Source of the DNA: Betaproteobacteria bacterium
GTDB lineage: Bacteria > Pseudomonadota > Gammaproteobacteria > Burkholderiales > Burkholderiaceae_D
Assembly: GCA_016868055.1 (NCBI GenBank)
Contig: VGHX01000014.1
Span: 1-46,521, forward strand
Length of the DNA: 46,521 bases
Direction of reading: 5' to 3'
Part shown: positions 35,416-45,041 of the stretch, in pieces
Layout of the letters: every line of letters starts with the position of its first letter
Numbering within the stretch: the stretch's first letter is position 1
Notes under the pieces: generated by a model
What the model saw: the letters and a program-made list of their open reading frames with translations, nothing else
What the model was told of the DNA's origin: nothing
Databases searched by the model: none
Position numbers and translations under genes: made by a program

Positions 35416-36261
35416 ATGCAACAAACTCTATTCAGTGTTGAATTTTTCCCGCCCAAAACTTCGGAGGGTGTCGACAAACTCAGGCAAGCGCGTCAGCAGC
35501 TTGCTGTGATGAAGCCCGCATATTTTTCTGTCACCTTCGGCGCTGCCGGCTCAACCCAGGCAGGTACGCGCGATACCGTGCTGGAGATTCAGCAAGAGGG
35601 CTATCCTGCTACGCCGCATCTGTCTTGCATTGGACGAACGCGCGATGATCTGCGCGCCATTATCAATGAGTACAAGGCGCACGGTATTCGTCACATCATT
35701 GCACTACGCGGCGATCTGCCCAGCGGTTTTGGCGGCACCTTTGGCGAGCTTCACTACGCCAGCGATTTGATCGCCTTTATTCGTGAAGAGACCGGTGATT
35801 GGTTTCACATAGAAGCAGCGGCTTACCCGGAAATGCACCCGCAGGCGAAGTCACCGCAGGATGATTTGCAGAATTTTGCGCGTAAAGTAAAAGCCGGTGC
35901 CAACGCCGCCATTACTCAATATTTTTACAACCCTGACGCGTACTTCCGTTTTGTGGACGACGCCGCGCGCATGGGTGCCGATATCCCGGTGTTCCCCGGC
36001 ATTATGCCGATCACGAACTTCTCGCAGCTGGCCAGGTTCTCTGACATGTGTGGCGCTGAAGTGCCGCGTTGGATTCGGCTCAAACTGGCTTCGTTTGGTG
36101 ACGACACCAAATCAATTCGCGCGTTTGGTTTGGATGTGGTGTCGCAGATGTGTGATCGCTTATTAGCAGGCGGCGCACCCGGCTTGCACTTTTACTCTTT
36201 GAACCAAGCTGCGCCAACATTGGCGATTTGGGAGCGATTGAGCCCGACCGCGCGTGCATAA
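35416..36261 (+). CDS. metF: Methylenetetrahydrofolate reductase
   Basis: MetF reduces 5,10-methylene-THF to 5-methyl-THF, the methyl donor for methionine synthesis. The 281-residue FAD enzyme starts at ATG 35416 with FSVEFFPPKTSEG. It contains SVTFGAAGSTQ near 38, HIIALRGDLP near 96, AAYPEMHPQA near 137 and PGIMPITNFSQL near 192. A longer upstream frame overlaps the preceding gene and is rejected. It complements metK and ahcY in the methyl cycle. Confidence 0.96.
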   Translation: MQQTLFSVEFFPPKTSEGVDKLRQARQQLAVMKPAYFSVTFGAAGSTQAGTRDTVLEIQQEGYPATPHLSCIGRTRDDLRAIINEYKAHGIRHIIALRGDLPSGFGGTFGELHYASDLIAFIREETGDWFHIEAAAYPEMHPQAKSPQDDLQNFARKVKAGANAAITQYFYNPDAYFRFVDDAARMGADIPVFPGIMPITNFSQLARFSDMCGAEVPRWIRLKLASFGDDTKSIRAFGLDVVSQMCDRLLAGGAPGLHFYSLNQAAPTLAIWERLSPTARA

Positions 36262-36388
36262 GCTGTCCAGGCTGCGCTGTGAAACAAGCCATGCAGGCAG
36301 CGATGCCGCGTATTAAGGTAAGACCAGCACTACTAGAAATTACCCCGCTCTGTCATTCTCAAGATCGGCGCGGGGACGAGACGGATTC

Positions 36389-36931
36389 TTAGTCCGTCAA
36401 GACGACATCCAGCGGTATGTCGTGCGCCTCTGCTTCAAAGCTCACCTTGGCAAATGCATACGCAATGCCGATAGCACGTGGCCGGGGGTTTTGTGCCAGC
36501 GTTCTATCGAAGTAGCCACCACCGAATCCCAGCCGCAGGTTTTGCTCGGTATAACCGATACAGGGTGCCAGTACTGCGTCCGGCTGCACATACGTACCGC
36601 GAACGCTTGGCGCGACCGTGCCGCTGGCATCTTTGGCGACAGGGTCGCCCGGACGCCAAGCCACAAACACCAGTGGCTGCTGTCGCTCCAAGACGACTGG
36701 CATGGCCAGCGTGATGCCATGCGTTGGTAGTGCGTCATACAAGGCTGACAAATCAGGCTCACCCGGAATAGCCAGATACGCGCCTAATACCCGCACCTGA
36801 TGGTCGAGCAGCCAAGACAGCAACTTGGCGACAATACGTGCATCAGCAGCAGCCTTCTCGGTTGGCGCCAGCGCACGCCGCGCAGCGATCAATTGCTGCC
36901 TGAGTTCGGCTTTGGAAGTGGGCTGGTTCAT
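36389..36931 (-). CDS. 5-formyltetrahydrofolate cyclo-ligase
   Basis: Converts 5-formyl-THF to 5,10-methenyl-THF using ATP, returning stored folate to the one-carbon pool that MetF draws on. From ATG 36931 it has 180 residues, beginning with the ATP-site helix SKAELRQQLIAARRAL. The signature GFGGGYFDRTL is near 133. An in-frame ATG at 36976 would add 15 residues unlike the family, and neither start has a clear ribosome-binding site. It converges on metF and is divergent from slt. Confidence 0.93.
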   Translation of the reverse strand: MNQPTSKAELRQQLIAARRALAPTEKAAADARIVAKLLSWLLDHQVRVLGAYLAIPGEPDLSALYDALPTHGITLAMPVVLERQQPLVFVAWRPGDPVAKDASGTVAPSVRGTYVQPDAVLAPCIGYTEQNLRLGFGGGYFDRTLAQNPRPRAIGIAYAFAKVSFEAEAHDIPLDVVLTD

Positions 36932-36999
36932 GAATGACAAATCAAGTGAATCGACGGAATCAATTTTTAGACGCATGATATTCTAAGATATTGTTTTAC

Positions 37000-37019
37000 C
37001 AGATCGATAGTGCGATCTG
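37000..37019. promoter_or_regulatory. Dyad in the divergent region before slt
   Basis: CAGATCG (37000-37006) and CGATCTG (37013-37019) form a perfect 7-bp inverted repeat with a 6-bp spacer, in the gap between the cyclo-ligase and slt. Both neighbours point away, so it cannot be their terminator. An operator is possible. Confidence 0.35.
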
Positions 37020-37101
37020 CAAGGCGAGCCACCGTAGCCGGCCGCCTGAATAGAAAGATAGAAAGACACAAAGATCATCGCAGTGTAGTCATCGGGAACT
37101 C

Positions 37102-39072
37102 ATGAAGCTTTACTCAAGATGGTGGTTGGGCGCGGTCCTTTGCGCGGCCATCAGCAGCATTGTAGCCGTGTCGTCGGTGTGCGCGGCCAACCGACACGCA
37201 CCCGTTGTCGGCAACACGGCCGACGCCGATTTTCTTGCGCTGAGAGAGGCATCATTACGCGGTGACACAGGTGAGTCGGGCCGATTGGCAGGGCGGCTGA
37301 GTAGTTACTCGATTCAATCCTATGTTGAATACTACCGACTGTACCCGCGTCTACCCGCAACACCTGAAGGAGAAATCCGACAGTTTCTGGATCGTTACGA
37401 TGGAACCGCGATCGCCGATCGTCTGCGAAACGACTGGTTGTTATTGCTCGGGCGCGCGCATGATTGGCGTGTGTTTGACGAACAGTATCCACGCTTTGTG
37501 CTGAATGATGACACACAGGTAAAGTGCTATGCGCTGCAATCCCGCCTCGCCAAGGGAGAGCCAATTGCCAAGGCTGCGCGTGATTTACTGCAGCAGCCAA
37601 AGTACTATGGTGATGGCTGTGTGGAGCTGATCGGAAAACTGGTTCAAGATAAAAAATTTACCGAGTCAGATGTCTGGCGCCAAGTGAGACTCGCTGTAGA
37701 AAGTGGTGTCAGCGGTACCGCGCGTCGAATCGCAAACTACACCGATGTCAATGACAAGCAGCTCGCGCAGGCGGTAGATAAACCTTTTGCGGTGCTGGAG
37801 CGTGGCGCAGTTGGTGGCCGCACCTCCCGCGAGTTATTTCTGATTGCGCTTGGCCGCGCAGCACGCGACAAGCTAGATAAAGCAGTCCATCAGCTCGAGA
37901 AAGCGCAATCTCGTCTAACTGCTGAAGAGAATGCGATTGCATGGTCACAGCTTGCGCTGCAGGCCTCGCTGGTGCTCGATAAAGATGCGCCGACTTATTG
38001 GCGGCGAAGTTTCGACGCGGCGCTATCTACCGAAGGCTATCAGTGGCGTGTGCGTACGGCATTACGGATAGGTGACTGGCAGCTGGTAGCGCGATCAATT
38101 GATGCGATGCCGGCGGATCTGCAAAAAGATCCCGCATGGCTGTACTGGCGTGGCCGCGCCCATGCCGCGCTCGGCCGTAGTGAAGAGGCGAAGCCGTATT
38201 TCCACCAGCTCGCAGGCCAGCATCATTTTTATGGATTGCTGTCGACCGAAGAGTTATCGCAACCCATACTCGCACCGACCAAGCCTGCACCATCCACAGC
38301 AGCCGAACTTGCAGAAGCGAGTGCCAACACCGGGTTAATTCACGCCTTGAAGTTTTATGAGTTGGAGCTGCGCTTCGAAGGTAATCGCGAGTGGAACTGG
38401 CAGCTGCGCAAGATGAGTGATCGGCAGCTACTTGCGGCTGGTGAGTTTGCGCGACGCAGTGAGGCGCTGGACCGTATGGTGGCAGCGGCCGATCGCGCCA
38501 AGCTTGAGCTTGATCTGGCGCAGCGCTATCCGACACCGCATGAAGACATCATGCACGCCGCAACCGCTGGCATCGGGCTAGATAAGGCATGGGTCTATGG
38601 TTTGATACGACAAGAATCCCGGTTTATAAAAAGCGCGCGTTCTGTGGTGGGCGCCTCGGGACTCATGCAGATCATGCCGCGTACCGCGACCTATGTCGCC
38701 AAAAAAATCGGTATGAGTGGTTTTTCATTATCGGGATTAAATGACACCCGCACCAACATCACCTTGGGTACACAATACCTGAACATGGTGCTGGCCAGTC
38801 TTAGTGGCTCACAAACGCTGGCGACTGCAGCGTATAACGCCGGGCCGAGCCGACCGCGTCAGTGGCGTGCCTTGCTCGACAAACCGGTCGAAGGCGCTAT
38901 CTTCGCCGAGAGTATTCCTTTTTCCGAGACGCGTGGCTACGTCAAGGCCGTGCTTGCGAACGCAACATGGTATGCGCTGCACTTCGATAGCCATGCGCCA
39001 TCGCTCAAAGCCCGGCTCGGTACGGTATCACCCCGTGACGCACATTTGATCGAACTTGGCGATTTACCTTAA
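37102..39072 (+). CDS. slt: Soluble lytic murein transglycosylase
   Basis: A periplasmic Slt70-like enzyme that cleaves peptidoglycan glycan strands with formation of anhydro-MurNAc. The 656-residue protein has a signal peptide (about 1-29). A long superhelical alpha-domain at about 40-470 includes RLPATPEGEIRQFLDRY and RGRAHAALGRSEEA. The catalytic SLT domain begins near 490. The catalytic Glu is E505 in GLIRQESRFIKSARS, followed by GASGLMQIMPRTATYVAKK and AYNAGPSRPRQW. GGGAA-type ribosome-binding sequence (CGGGAACTC) precedes the ATG. Confidence 0.95.
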   Translation: MKLYSRWWLGAVLCAAISSIVAVSSVCAANRHAPVVGNTADADFLALREASLRGDTGESGRLAGRLSSYSIQSYVEYYRLYPRLPATPEGEIRQFLDRYDGTAIADRLRNDWLLLLGRAHDWRVFDEQYPRFVLNDDTQVKCYALQSRLAKGEPIAKAARDLLQQPKYYGDGCVELIGKLVQDKKFTESDVWRQVRLAVESGVSGTARRIANYTDVNDKQLAQAVDKPFAVLERGAVGGRTSRELFLIALGRAARDKLDKAVHQLEKAQSRLTAEENAIAWSQLALQASLVLDKDAPTYWRRSFDAALSTEGYQWRVRTALRIGDWQLVARSIDAMPADLQKDPAWLYWRGRAHAALGRSEEAKPYFHQLAGQHHFYGLLSTEELSQPILAPTKPAPSTAAELAEASANTGLIHALKFYELELRFEGNREWNWQLRKMSDRQLLAAGEFARRSEALDRMVAAADRAKLELDLAQRYPTPHEDIMHAATAGIGLDKAWVYGLIRQESRFIKSARSVVGASGLMQIMPRTATYVAKKIGMSGFSLSGLNDTRTNITLGTQYLNMVLASLSGSQTLATAAYNAGPSRPRQWRALLDKPVEGAIFAESIPFSETRGYVKAVLANATWYALHFDSHAPSLKARLGTVSPRDAHLIELGDLP

Positions 39073-39080
39073 GGCACACA

Positions 39081-39998
39081 ATGCATCACGGCTCTGTACT
39101 TCTACTTGGCGGTAGCGGGTTTATTGGTACCCATATCGCGGCGCGGCTATCGGCTTCCGGTCGTCAAGTCATCGTGCCGACGCGTCGCTATCATCGCGCG
39201 CGTCATTTACAGGTACTGCCCACTGTGCAGGTAACTATCGCAGATATTTACGATCCTGCTACGCTCGATCGCTTTCTGCCTCGCGTCGACGCCGTGATCA
39301 ATTTGGTCGGCGTCTTGCACTCCTGGCCAGCACGACCGTGGGGCCGAGCATTTGAACACGCGCACGTCGCTTTACCACGCTTGCTGGCACAAGTATGCGC
39401 GCGTCATGGCGTCAAGCGTGTATTGCATATGTCGGCGCTGGGCGCAGCCATCGACGGTCCTTCGATGTACTCGCGCTCAAAAGCAGCAGGCGAGCGTATC
39501 CTGCTCGATGCCAAAGACGTGCAAGTAACCTCGTTTCGTCCTTCCGTGGTGTTTGGTGCCGAGGACAGTTTTTTGAATCTGTTCGCCACGCTGCAAGCGC
39601 TAGCGCCCGTCATGCCATTGGGGGGTGCAGATACGCAGTTTCAGCCGGTGTATGTGGGCGATGTGGCACAAGCTTTTGTGGATGCGCTTGATCAGCCCGG
39701 TAGCATCGGTCAGGTGGTTGAGCTAACAGGCCCGCATGTTTACCGTTTGCGTGAATTAGTGCGACTGGCCGGCGAATACAGCGGCCATGCCCGCCCGGTG
39801 ATTGGCTTGCCAGACTGGGTCGCGCGTCTGCAAGCGCTGATGCTTGAGCTCTTGCCGGGCCCCACATTGATGAGCCGCGATAATCTCGACTCAATGAAGC
39901 AACACAACATCGCTAGCGGCCAGTACCCCACGCCGCCCCACTGGCAGCCGACACCACTCGAAGCAGTCGCGCCAGATTACCTACGTCCGGTTACATGA
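39081..39998 (+). CDS. NDUFA9-like NAD(P)-dependent epimerase/dehydrogenase
   Basis: A 305-residue atypical short-chain dehydrogenase of the group annotated as complex I NDUFA9 subunit family. The Rossmann motif is LLGGSGFIGTHIA, and the SDR-like Y-x3-K appears as YSRSKAAGE near 130. The C-terminal half contains QPVYVGDVAQAFVDAL and VVELTGPHVYRLREL. In bacteria it is not a proven complex I subunit, and a ubiquinone or respiratory role is inferred only. It starts 9 bp after slt and overlaps cca by 4 bp. Confidence 0.88.
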   Translation: MHHGSVLLLGGSGFIGTHIAARLSASGRQVIVPTRRYHRARHLQVLPTVQVTIADIYDPATLDRFLPRVDAVINLVGVLHSWPARPWGRAFEHAHVALPRLLAQVCARHGVKRVLHMSALGAAIDGPSMYSRSKAAGERILLDAKDVQVTSFRPSVVFGAEDSFLNLFATLQALAPVMPLGGADTQFQPVYVGDVAQAFVDALDQPGSIGQVVELTGPHVYRLRELVRLAGEYSGHARPVIGLPDWVARLQALMLELLPGPTLMSRDNLDSMKQHNIASGQYPTPPHWQPTPLEAVAPDYLRPVT

Positions 39999-41335
39999 CC
40001 GGTCTCAAGACGTATGTGGTGGGTGGTGCGGTACGTGACGCACTGCTCGGCTTACCTGTCAAAGATCGTGACTATGTGGTGGTGGGCGCAACGCCCGAGC
40101 AGATGCAAGCACTCGGCTTCGTACCGGTCGGTAAAGACTTCCCGGTTTTTTTGCATCCGCAGACGCATGAAGAATATGCGCTTGCGCGCACCGAGCGAAA
40201 AACTGCACCTGGCTACACTGGCTTTGCATTTCATGCCGCTGCCGACGTCAGCCTTGAGCAAGACCTGCAGCGACGTGATCTCACCATCAACGCCATCGCA
40301 CAAGCTGAAGATGGCACGCTAACTGACCCCTATAGTGGCCGTGCTGATATTGATGCGCGGGTGTTTCGCCATGTGTCGCCCGCATTTACCGAGGACCCGG
40401 TGCGCATATTGCGGGTTGCACGGTTCGCTGCGCGTTTTACTGAATTCTCCATCGCGACTGAGACCATGGGCTTGATGCGTCAGATGGTAAGTGCTGGCGA
40501 GGTTGACGCCTTGGTTGCAGAACGAGTATGGCAAGAGCTATCGCGCGGTTTGTCCGAGCCGGCACCATCACGTATGTTTGACGTGCTGCGCGAGTGCGGT
40601 GCGTTGGCGCGCGTTTTCCCTGAGCTTGATGCGCTGGTAGGGCTCTCACTGCAAGCCTCGCCGCTTCAACCTAAGCAAGAACTCAAGCAAGAACCAAAGC
40701 AAGAACCAAAGCAGCAGCAAGATTCAGCTGTGGAGGCATTGGTAACGCATCGTACCGAGCCGGTGGATTGTTTCGCCCACGCCTTACAAGCTGTAGATCA
40801 TGCTGCGCGCCAGAATGCATCGCTGGCGATACGCTTCGCCGTGCTGCTGCCGGCGATTGGACACGCGCCGATCGCGAGTTCTGATTTGTCTGCTGATCTC
40901 GCTGCTGATGCACGCGCTGCTGTTTTAGTCGAGCGTTTGTGTAAACGCCTGAGGGTGCCGCATGAGGTGCGCGACTTAGCCGTCGTGGTAGTGCGCGAGC
41001 AGGCGGTGGTTGCGCGAGCCGAGGCCGCATCTGCTGCTGCCATGGTGAGGTTGTTTGAGCGTTGCGATGCCTTTCGCAAGCCGGCACGCTTTGCGGCCTT
41101 ACTCGATGCATGCCAATGCGTGCACGCCACGCGCACCAACCAAAACTTCCCTCAGAAACCCTTATTGCAGTGCGCCCTTTCGGCTGCGCAGTCGGTCGAC
41201 GCCGGAGCGATCGCAGCCGCAGTCACCGGCAGCGCGGGCGAGCACGCGACCGATAAGATCCCGGACGTAATCCATGCCGCACGAGTACAGGCGGTCGCGC
41301 ACGCGGTACATGCCGGCGGGGCTGCGTCAGCCTGA
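39995..41335 (+). CDS. cca: CCA tRNA nucleotidyltransferase with degenerate HD domain
   Basis: Adds or repairs the 3' CCA of tRNAs. The class II nucleotidyltransferase head is intact: VVGGAVRDALLGLPVKDRDYVVVG with the catalytic DRD, KTAPGYTGF, and the RRDLTINAIAQ motif near 90. The C-terminal half normally carries an HD phosphohydrolase domain. Here FAHALQAVDHAA is recognisable, but the HD pair reads LPAIGH and the later His motifs are gone, so phosphatase activity is doubtful. A Lys/Gln/Glu/Pro insertion at about residues 227-243 is encoded by four 12-bp repeats. The protein has 446 residues. Confidence 0.93.
   Translation: MTGLKTYVVGGAVRDALLGLPVKDRDYVVVGATPEQMQALGFVPVGKDFPVFLHPQTHEEYALARTERKTAPGYTGFAFHAAADVSLEQDLQRRDLTINAIAQAEDGTLTDPYSGRADIDARVFRHVSPAFTEDPVRILRVARFAARFTEFSIATETMGLMRQMVSAGEVDALVAERVWQELSRGLSEPAPSRMFDVLRECGALARVFPELDALVGLSLQASPLQPKQELKQEPKQEPKQQQDSAVEALVTHRTEPVDCFAHALQAVDHAARQNASLAIRFAVLLPAIGHAPIASSDLSADLAADARAAVLVERLCKRLRVPHEVRDLAVVVVREQAVVARAEAASAAAMVRLFERCDAFRKPARFAALLDACQCVHATRTNQNFPQKPLLQCALSAAQSVDAGAIAAAVTGSAGEHATDKIPDVIHAARVQAVAHAVHAGGAASA
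40673..40720 (+). repeat. 12-bp coding minisatellite in cca
   Basis: Four head-to-tail 12-bp units: AAGCAAGAACTC, AAGCAAGAACCA, AAGCAAGAACCA and AAGCAGCAGCAA. They encode the low-complexity KQEL-KQEP-KQEP-KQQQ stretch. Unit changes stay in frame, so copy number can vary without breaking the gene. Confidence 0.85.
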
Positions 41336-41413
41336 TTTGCGGGACGCTTGTACGATCTTGCGGCGCGCTGCCATACTTGCGTCTGTGCACCCGGCATCCC
41401 CTTGGAGAATCTG

Positions 41414-44400
41414 ATGAACGCCCCACTCGCATCCTTGCACGCCTTGCAGCCAGACGCGATTACGCTGGATGACAAGTACACCCTGGAGCGGGGTCGCGTG
41501 TTCCTGACCGGCACCCAAGCGCTGATACGGCTACCCATGCTGCAGCGGCAGCGCGATCTCAAGGACGGCTTGAATACCGCCGGGTTTATTACGGGTTATC
41601 GTGGCTCGCCGCTCGGCAGCGTTGATCAAACCGCGGCCAAAGCACAAAAATATCTCGAGGCGCATCACGTCCGTTTCCAGCCCGGTGTGAATGAAGACCT
41701 GGCGGCCACGAGCATCTGGGGCACGCAGCAGGTCAATTTATTCCCCGGTGCGAAGTACGACGGGGTATTCTCCATGTGGTACGGCAAAGGGCCCGGTGTT
41801 GATCGCACCGGCGATGTGTTCAAGCACGCTAATGGCGCGGGCAGCGCGCAACATGGGGGCGTGCTCGTGTTGGCCGGTGACGATCACGCCGCCAAGTCAT
41901 CCACTAATGCGCATCAGAGCGAGCACATTCTTAAAGCCTGCGGTATTCCAGTGCTGTATCCCTCCACGGTACAAGAGTATCTTGATTACGGTTTGCATGG
42001 CTGGGCCATGAGCCGCTATACCGGCCTGTGGGTAGCGATGAAATGCGTCACCGATATTGTTGAATCAGGTGCTACGGTTGATATCGACCCCGATCGCGTG
42101 CAAATTATTTTGCCGGATGATTTCGACATGCCGGCAGGTGGTTTGAATATTCGCTGGCCGGACGCTGTGCTTGATCAGGAAACGCGCCTGGTCAATTACA
42201 AGTGGTACGCCGCACTGGCGTATGCGCGCGCGAACCAGCTGAACCGAATCATTTGGGACAGCCCACGCCCGCGCTTCGGGATTCTCAGCGCTGGTAAAGC
42301 CTATCTCGATACACGTCAGGCGCTGGATGACCTGGGCATTGACGAGCACGTCGCGCGCGATATCGGTCTGCGTTTATACAAAGTGGGTATGAGCTGGCCG
42401 CTTGAAGCATCCGGTGTGCGCGCGTTTGCCACCGGCCTGGAAGAAATTCTGGTCATCGAAGAAAAACGCCAGCTACTCGAATACCAACTCAAAGAAGAGC
42501 TCTACAACTGGCGCGATGATGTTCGTCCGCGCGTGGTGGGCAAATTTGATGATTCCGGTGAATGGAGTAACTCTCGCCGCGCAGGTCATGGCGAGTGGCT
42601 ATTGCCTGCTACCTATGAACTCAACCCCACCTTGGTAGCGCGTGCTATTACATCGCGTATTTCTACGTATTTTGCGGGTCATCCGGTTGAGCAGCGCGTG
42701 AGAGAGCGGCTCGCGTTCATCGAAGCAAAAGAAGCAACGCTAAAGGTCAGTAAATCGGATCCACAAAAAGATCGTATTCCTTATTTTTGCTCTGGCTGCC
42801 CGCACAACACCTCAACGCGTGTACCGGAGGGCAGTCGCGCGCTGGCCGGTATTGGTTGTCACTACATGGCGCTATGGATGGATCGCTCAACCGCCACCGC
42901 AACCCACATGGGCGCTGAAGGTGTGACGTGGATTGGCGAGGCGCCATTCACCGACGAGCCACACGTGTTCGCCAACATTGGTGACGGCACCTATTTTCAT
43001 TCCGGTTTGCTGGCTATTCGCGCAGCAGTAGCCGCCAAGGTCTGCATGACCTATAAAATTTTGTTTAATGATGCTGTCGCCATGACGGGTGGACAGACGC
43101 ATGATGGCCCGCTCGATCCGGCGATGATCTCACGTCAAATCGCTGCCGAGGGTGTTAAACCTATCGTGGTGGTGACTGACGAGCCGGATAAATACCCGGC
43201 GGATACCGAATGGGGCGCCGGAACCACCATACGCCATCGCAGTGAACTGGATGCGGTACAGCGTGAGCTACGTGAGATTCAATCAGTATCCGCCATCATC
43301 TACGACCAAACTTGTGCTTCCGAGAAGCGCCGTCGCCGCAAGCGTGGCACCTACCCCGATCCTGCCAAGCGCACTGTCATCAACGAGGCAGTATGCGAAG
43401 GCTGTGGTGATTGCAGTGCGCAATCAAACTGTTTATCTGTCGAGCCACTTGAGACCGAGTTGGGTCGTAAACGGCAGATTAATCAATCTACCTGCAACAA
43501 AGATTTCTCTTGCGTGCAGGGCTTCTGCCCGAGCTTTGTCACCGTCGAAGGTGGTCAGCTCAAAAAGCCCAAGAAAGCATCAAGCAAAGATGCGGGCCAA
43601 GCAGGTGCGTTAGAACGCGCCGCTTCATTACCTACGCCCGAGCTTCTGTCGCTCGCCCAACCCTTTGGTGTACTGGTCACCGGTATTGGTGGCACTGGTG
43701 TGGTGACTGTCGGGCAGATTCTTGCCATGGCCGCGCATGTAGCAGGCAAGGCGTGTACCGTGCTTGACATGAGTGGCTTGGCACAAAAAGGCGGGCCGGT
43801 GATGTCGCATGTACGATTGGCTGATTCGGATGCGCATATTTTTTCCACGCGCGTTGGTACCGGCGCGGCGGATCTCCTGATCGGGTGTGATGTCTTGGTC
43901 GCGGCGAGCAAAGATGCGGTATCGCGCATGCGCGAGGGGCGTACGCATGCAGTCGTGAACGCAACCCTGGCACCCACCGCCGCCTTCGTCAAAAACCCGG
44001 ATTGGGTTTACCCGGACGCGGCGTCAGTTGAAGCGATTCGCACCGCGTGCGGCGATGATCATGTCGACGCTATCCAAGCGGGAAGAATTGCCACTGCCTT
44101 GATGGGTGACTCTATCGCTACCAACATGTTCATGTTGGGCTACGCATGGCAGCGTGGCTGGGTGCCGTTACCCGAATCAGCACTGATGCAAGCCATTAAG
44201 CTGAATGGTGTATCGGTTGACTTTAACCAGCAGTCATTCGCTTGGGGTCGACTCGCAGCGTATGATCTTGAGGGCCTCGAGCAAACCCTGAACGCACAGT
44301 CGCCTGCACAAGTGATCGCGTTCAAGCGTAAGCAGTCGCTGGATGAGCTAGTTACCCACCGCACAGAGTTTCTCAGCGAGTATCAAAGCGCTCGCTACGC

Positions 44401-45001
44401 ACAGCAATACCGTTTATTTGTTGAGAAAGTTCGCGGGGAAGAGCGGCAAGTAGTCGGTGATAGCGGTAGCCTGCCACTGACCGAAGCAGTGGCGCGTTAT
44501 CTGTTCAAGTTAATGGCCTACAAAGATGAGTATGAAGTAGCACGGTTGCACAGTAATCCGGCGTTCAAGGCGCGCATTGCCAATATGTTCGAAGGCGACT
44601 ATCAGGTGAAATATCATCTGGCACCACCGCTTCTCTCCAAGCGCGATGACAAAGGCCATCTGATCAAGCAGCCTTATGGAAGCTGGGTAGGCATGGTGTT
44701 CCCAGTGCTCGCCAAGCTGAAATTTTTGCGCGGCACCGCCTTGGATCCGTTTGGACACACTGAAGAACGCAAGACAGAACGCGCGCTCATAGAGCAGTAC
44801 CGTGCCACTATCACCTCATTGTGTGCGTCGCTGAATGTTAATAATCACCCGCTCGTAACAGAAGTCGCACGCATACCAGAAGAGATTCGCGGTTACGGGC
44901 ATGTCAAAGAACGGCATTTGCGTAATGCCAAAGAAAAAGAAGCGCAACTGTTGTCGCAACTAAAAACCGTTTCGGGCCAAGCAGATCGGCATGCAGCTTG
45001 A
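41414..45001 (+). CDS. Indolepyruvate ferredoxin oxidoreductase, fused alpha/beta type
   Basis: A 1195-residue 2-oxoacid:ferredoxin oxidoreductase that decarboxylates arylpyruvates (or related 2-oxoacids) to acyl-CoA while reducing ferredoxin. The pyrimidine-binding domain holds GYRGSPLGSVDQ near 60. The thiamine-diphosphate domain has YFCSGCPHNTSTRVP near 458. The cluster-binding region shows CEGCGDCSAQSNC near 662 and further Cys to about 705. The gamma-type domain starts with GIGGTGVVTVGQ near 757. ATG 41414 is preceded by TTGGAG. The substrate could also be branched-chain or phenylpyruvate-like 2-oxoacids. Confidence 0.94.
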   Translation: MNAPLASLHALQPDAITLDDKYTLERGRVFLTGTQALIRLPMLQRQRDLKDGLNTAGFITGYRGSPLGSVDQTAAKAQKYLEAHHVRFQPGVNEDLAATSIWGTQQVNLFPGAKYDGVFSMWYGKGPGVDRTGDVFKHANGAGSAQHGGVLVLAGDDHAAKSSTNAHQSEHILKACGIPVLYPSTVQEYLDYGLHGWAMSRYTGLWVAMKCVTDIVESGATVDIDPDRVQIILPDDFDMPAGGLNIRWPDAVLDQETRLVNYKWYAALAYARANQLNRIIWDSPRPRFGILSAGKAYLDTRQALDDLGIDEHVARDIGLRLYKVGMSWPLEASGVRAFATGLEEILVIEEKRQLLEYQLKEELYNWRDDVRPRVVGKFDDSGEWSNSRRAGHGEWLLPATYELNPTLVARAITSRISTYFAGHPVEQRVRERLAFIEAKEATLKVSKSDPQKDRIPYFCSGCPHNTSTRVPEGSRALAGIGCHYMALWMDRSTATATHMGAEGVTWIGEAPFTDEPHVFANIGDGTYFHSGLLAIRAAVAAKVCMTYKILFNDAVAMTGGQTHDGPLDPAMISRQIAAEGVKPIVVVTDEPDKYPADTEWGAGTTIRHRSELDAVQRELREIQSVSAIIYDQTCASEKRRRRKRGTYPDPAKRTVINEAVCEGCGDCSAQSNCLSVEPLETELGRKRQINQSTCNKDFSCVQGFCPSFVTVEGGQLKKPKKASSKDAGQAGALERAASLPTPELLSLAQPFGVLVTGIGGTGVVTVGQILAMAAHVAGKACTVLDMSGLAQKGGPVMSHVRLADSDAHIFSTRVGTGAADLLIGCDVLVAASKDAVSRMREGRTHAVVNATLAPTAAFVKNPDWVYPDAASVEAIRTACGDDHVDAIQAGRIATALMGDSIATNMFMLGYAWQRGWVPLPESALMQAIKLNGVSVDFNQQSFAWGRLAAYDLEGLEQTLNAQSPAQVIAFKRKQSLDELVTHRTEFLSEYQSARYAQQYRLFVEKVRGEERQVVGDSGSLPLTEAVARYLFKLMAYKDEYEVARLHSNPAFKARIANMFEGDYQVKYHLAPPLLSKRDDKGHLIKQPYGSWVGMVFPVLAKLKFLRGTALDPFGHTEERKTERALIEQYRATITSLCASLNVNNHPLVTEVARIPEEIRGYGHVKERHLRNAKEKEAQLLSQLKTVSGQADRHAA

Positions 45002-45041
45002 TTCTTCTGCTCCTCGAAAGCCTGCCATTCTCCAGCGTGAG

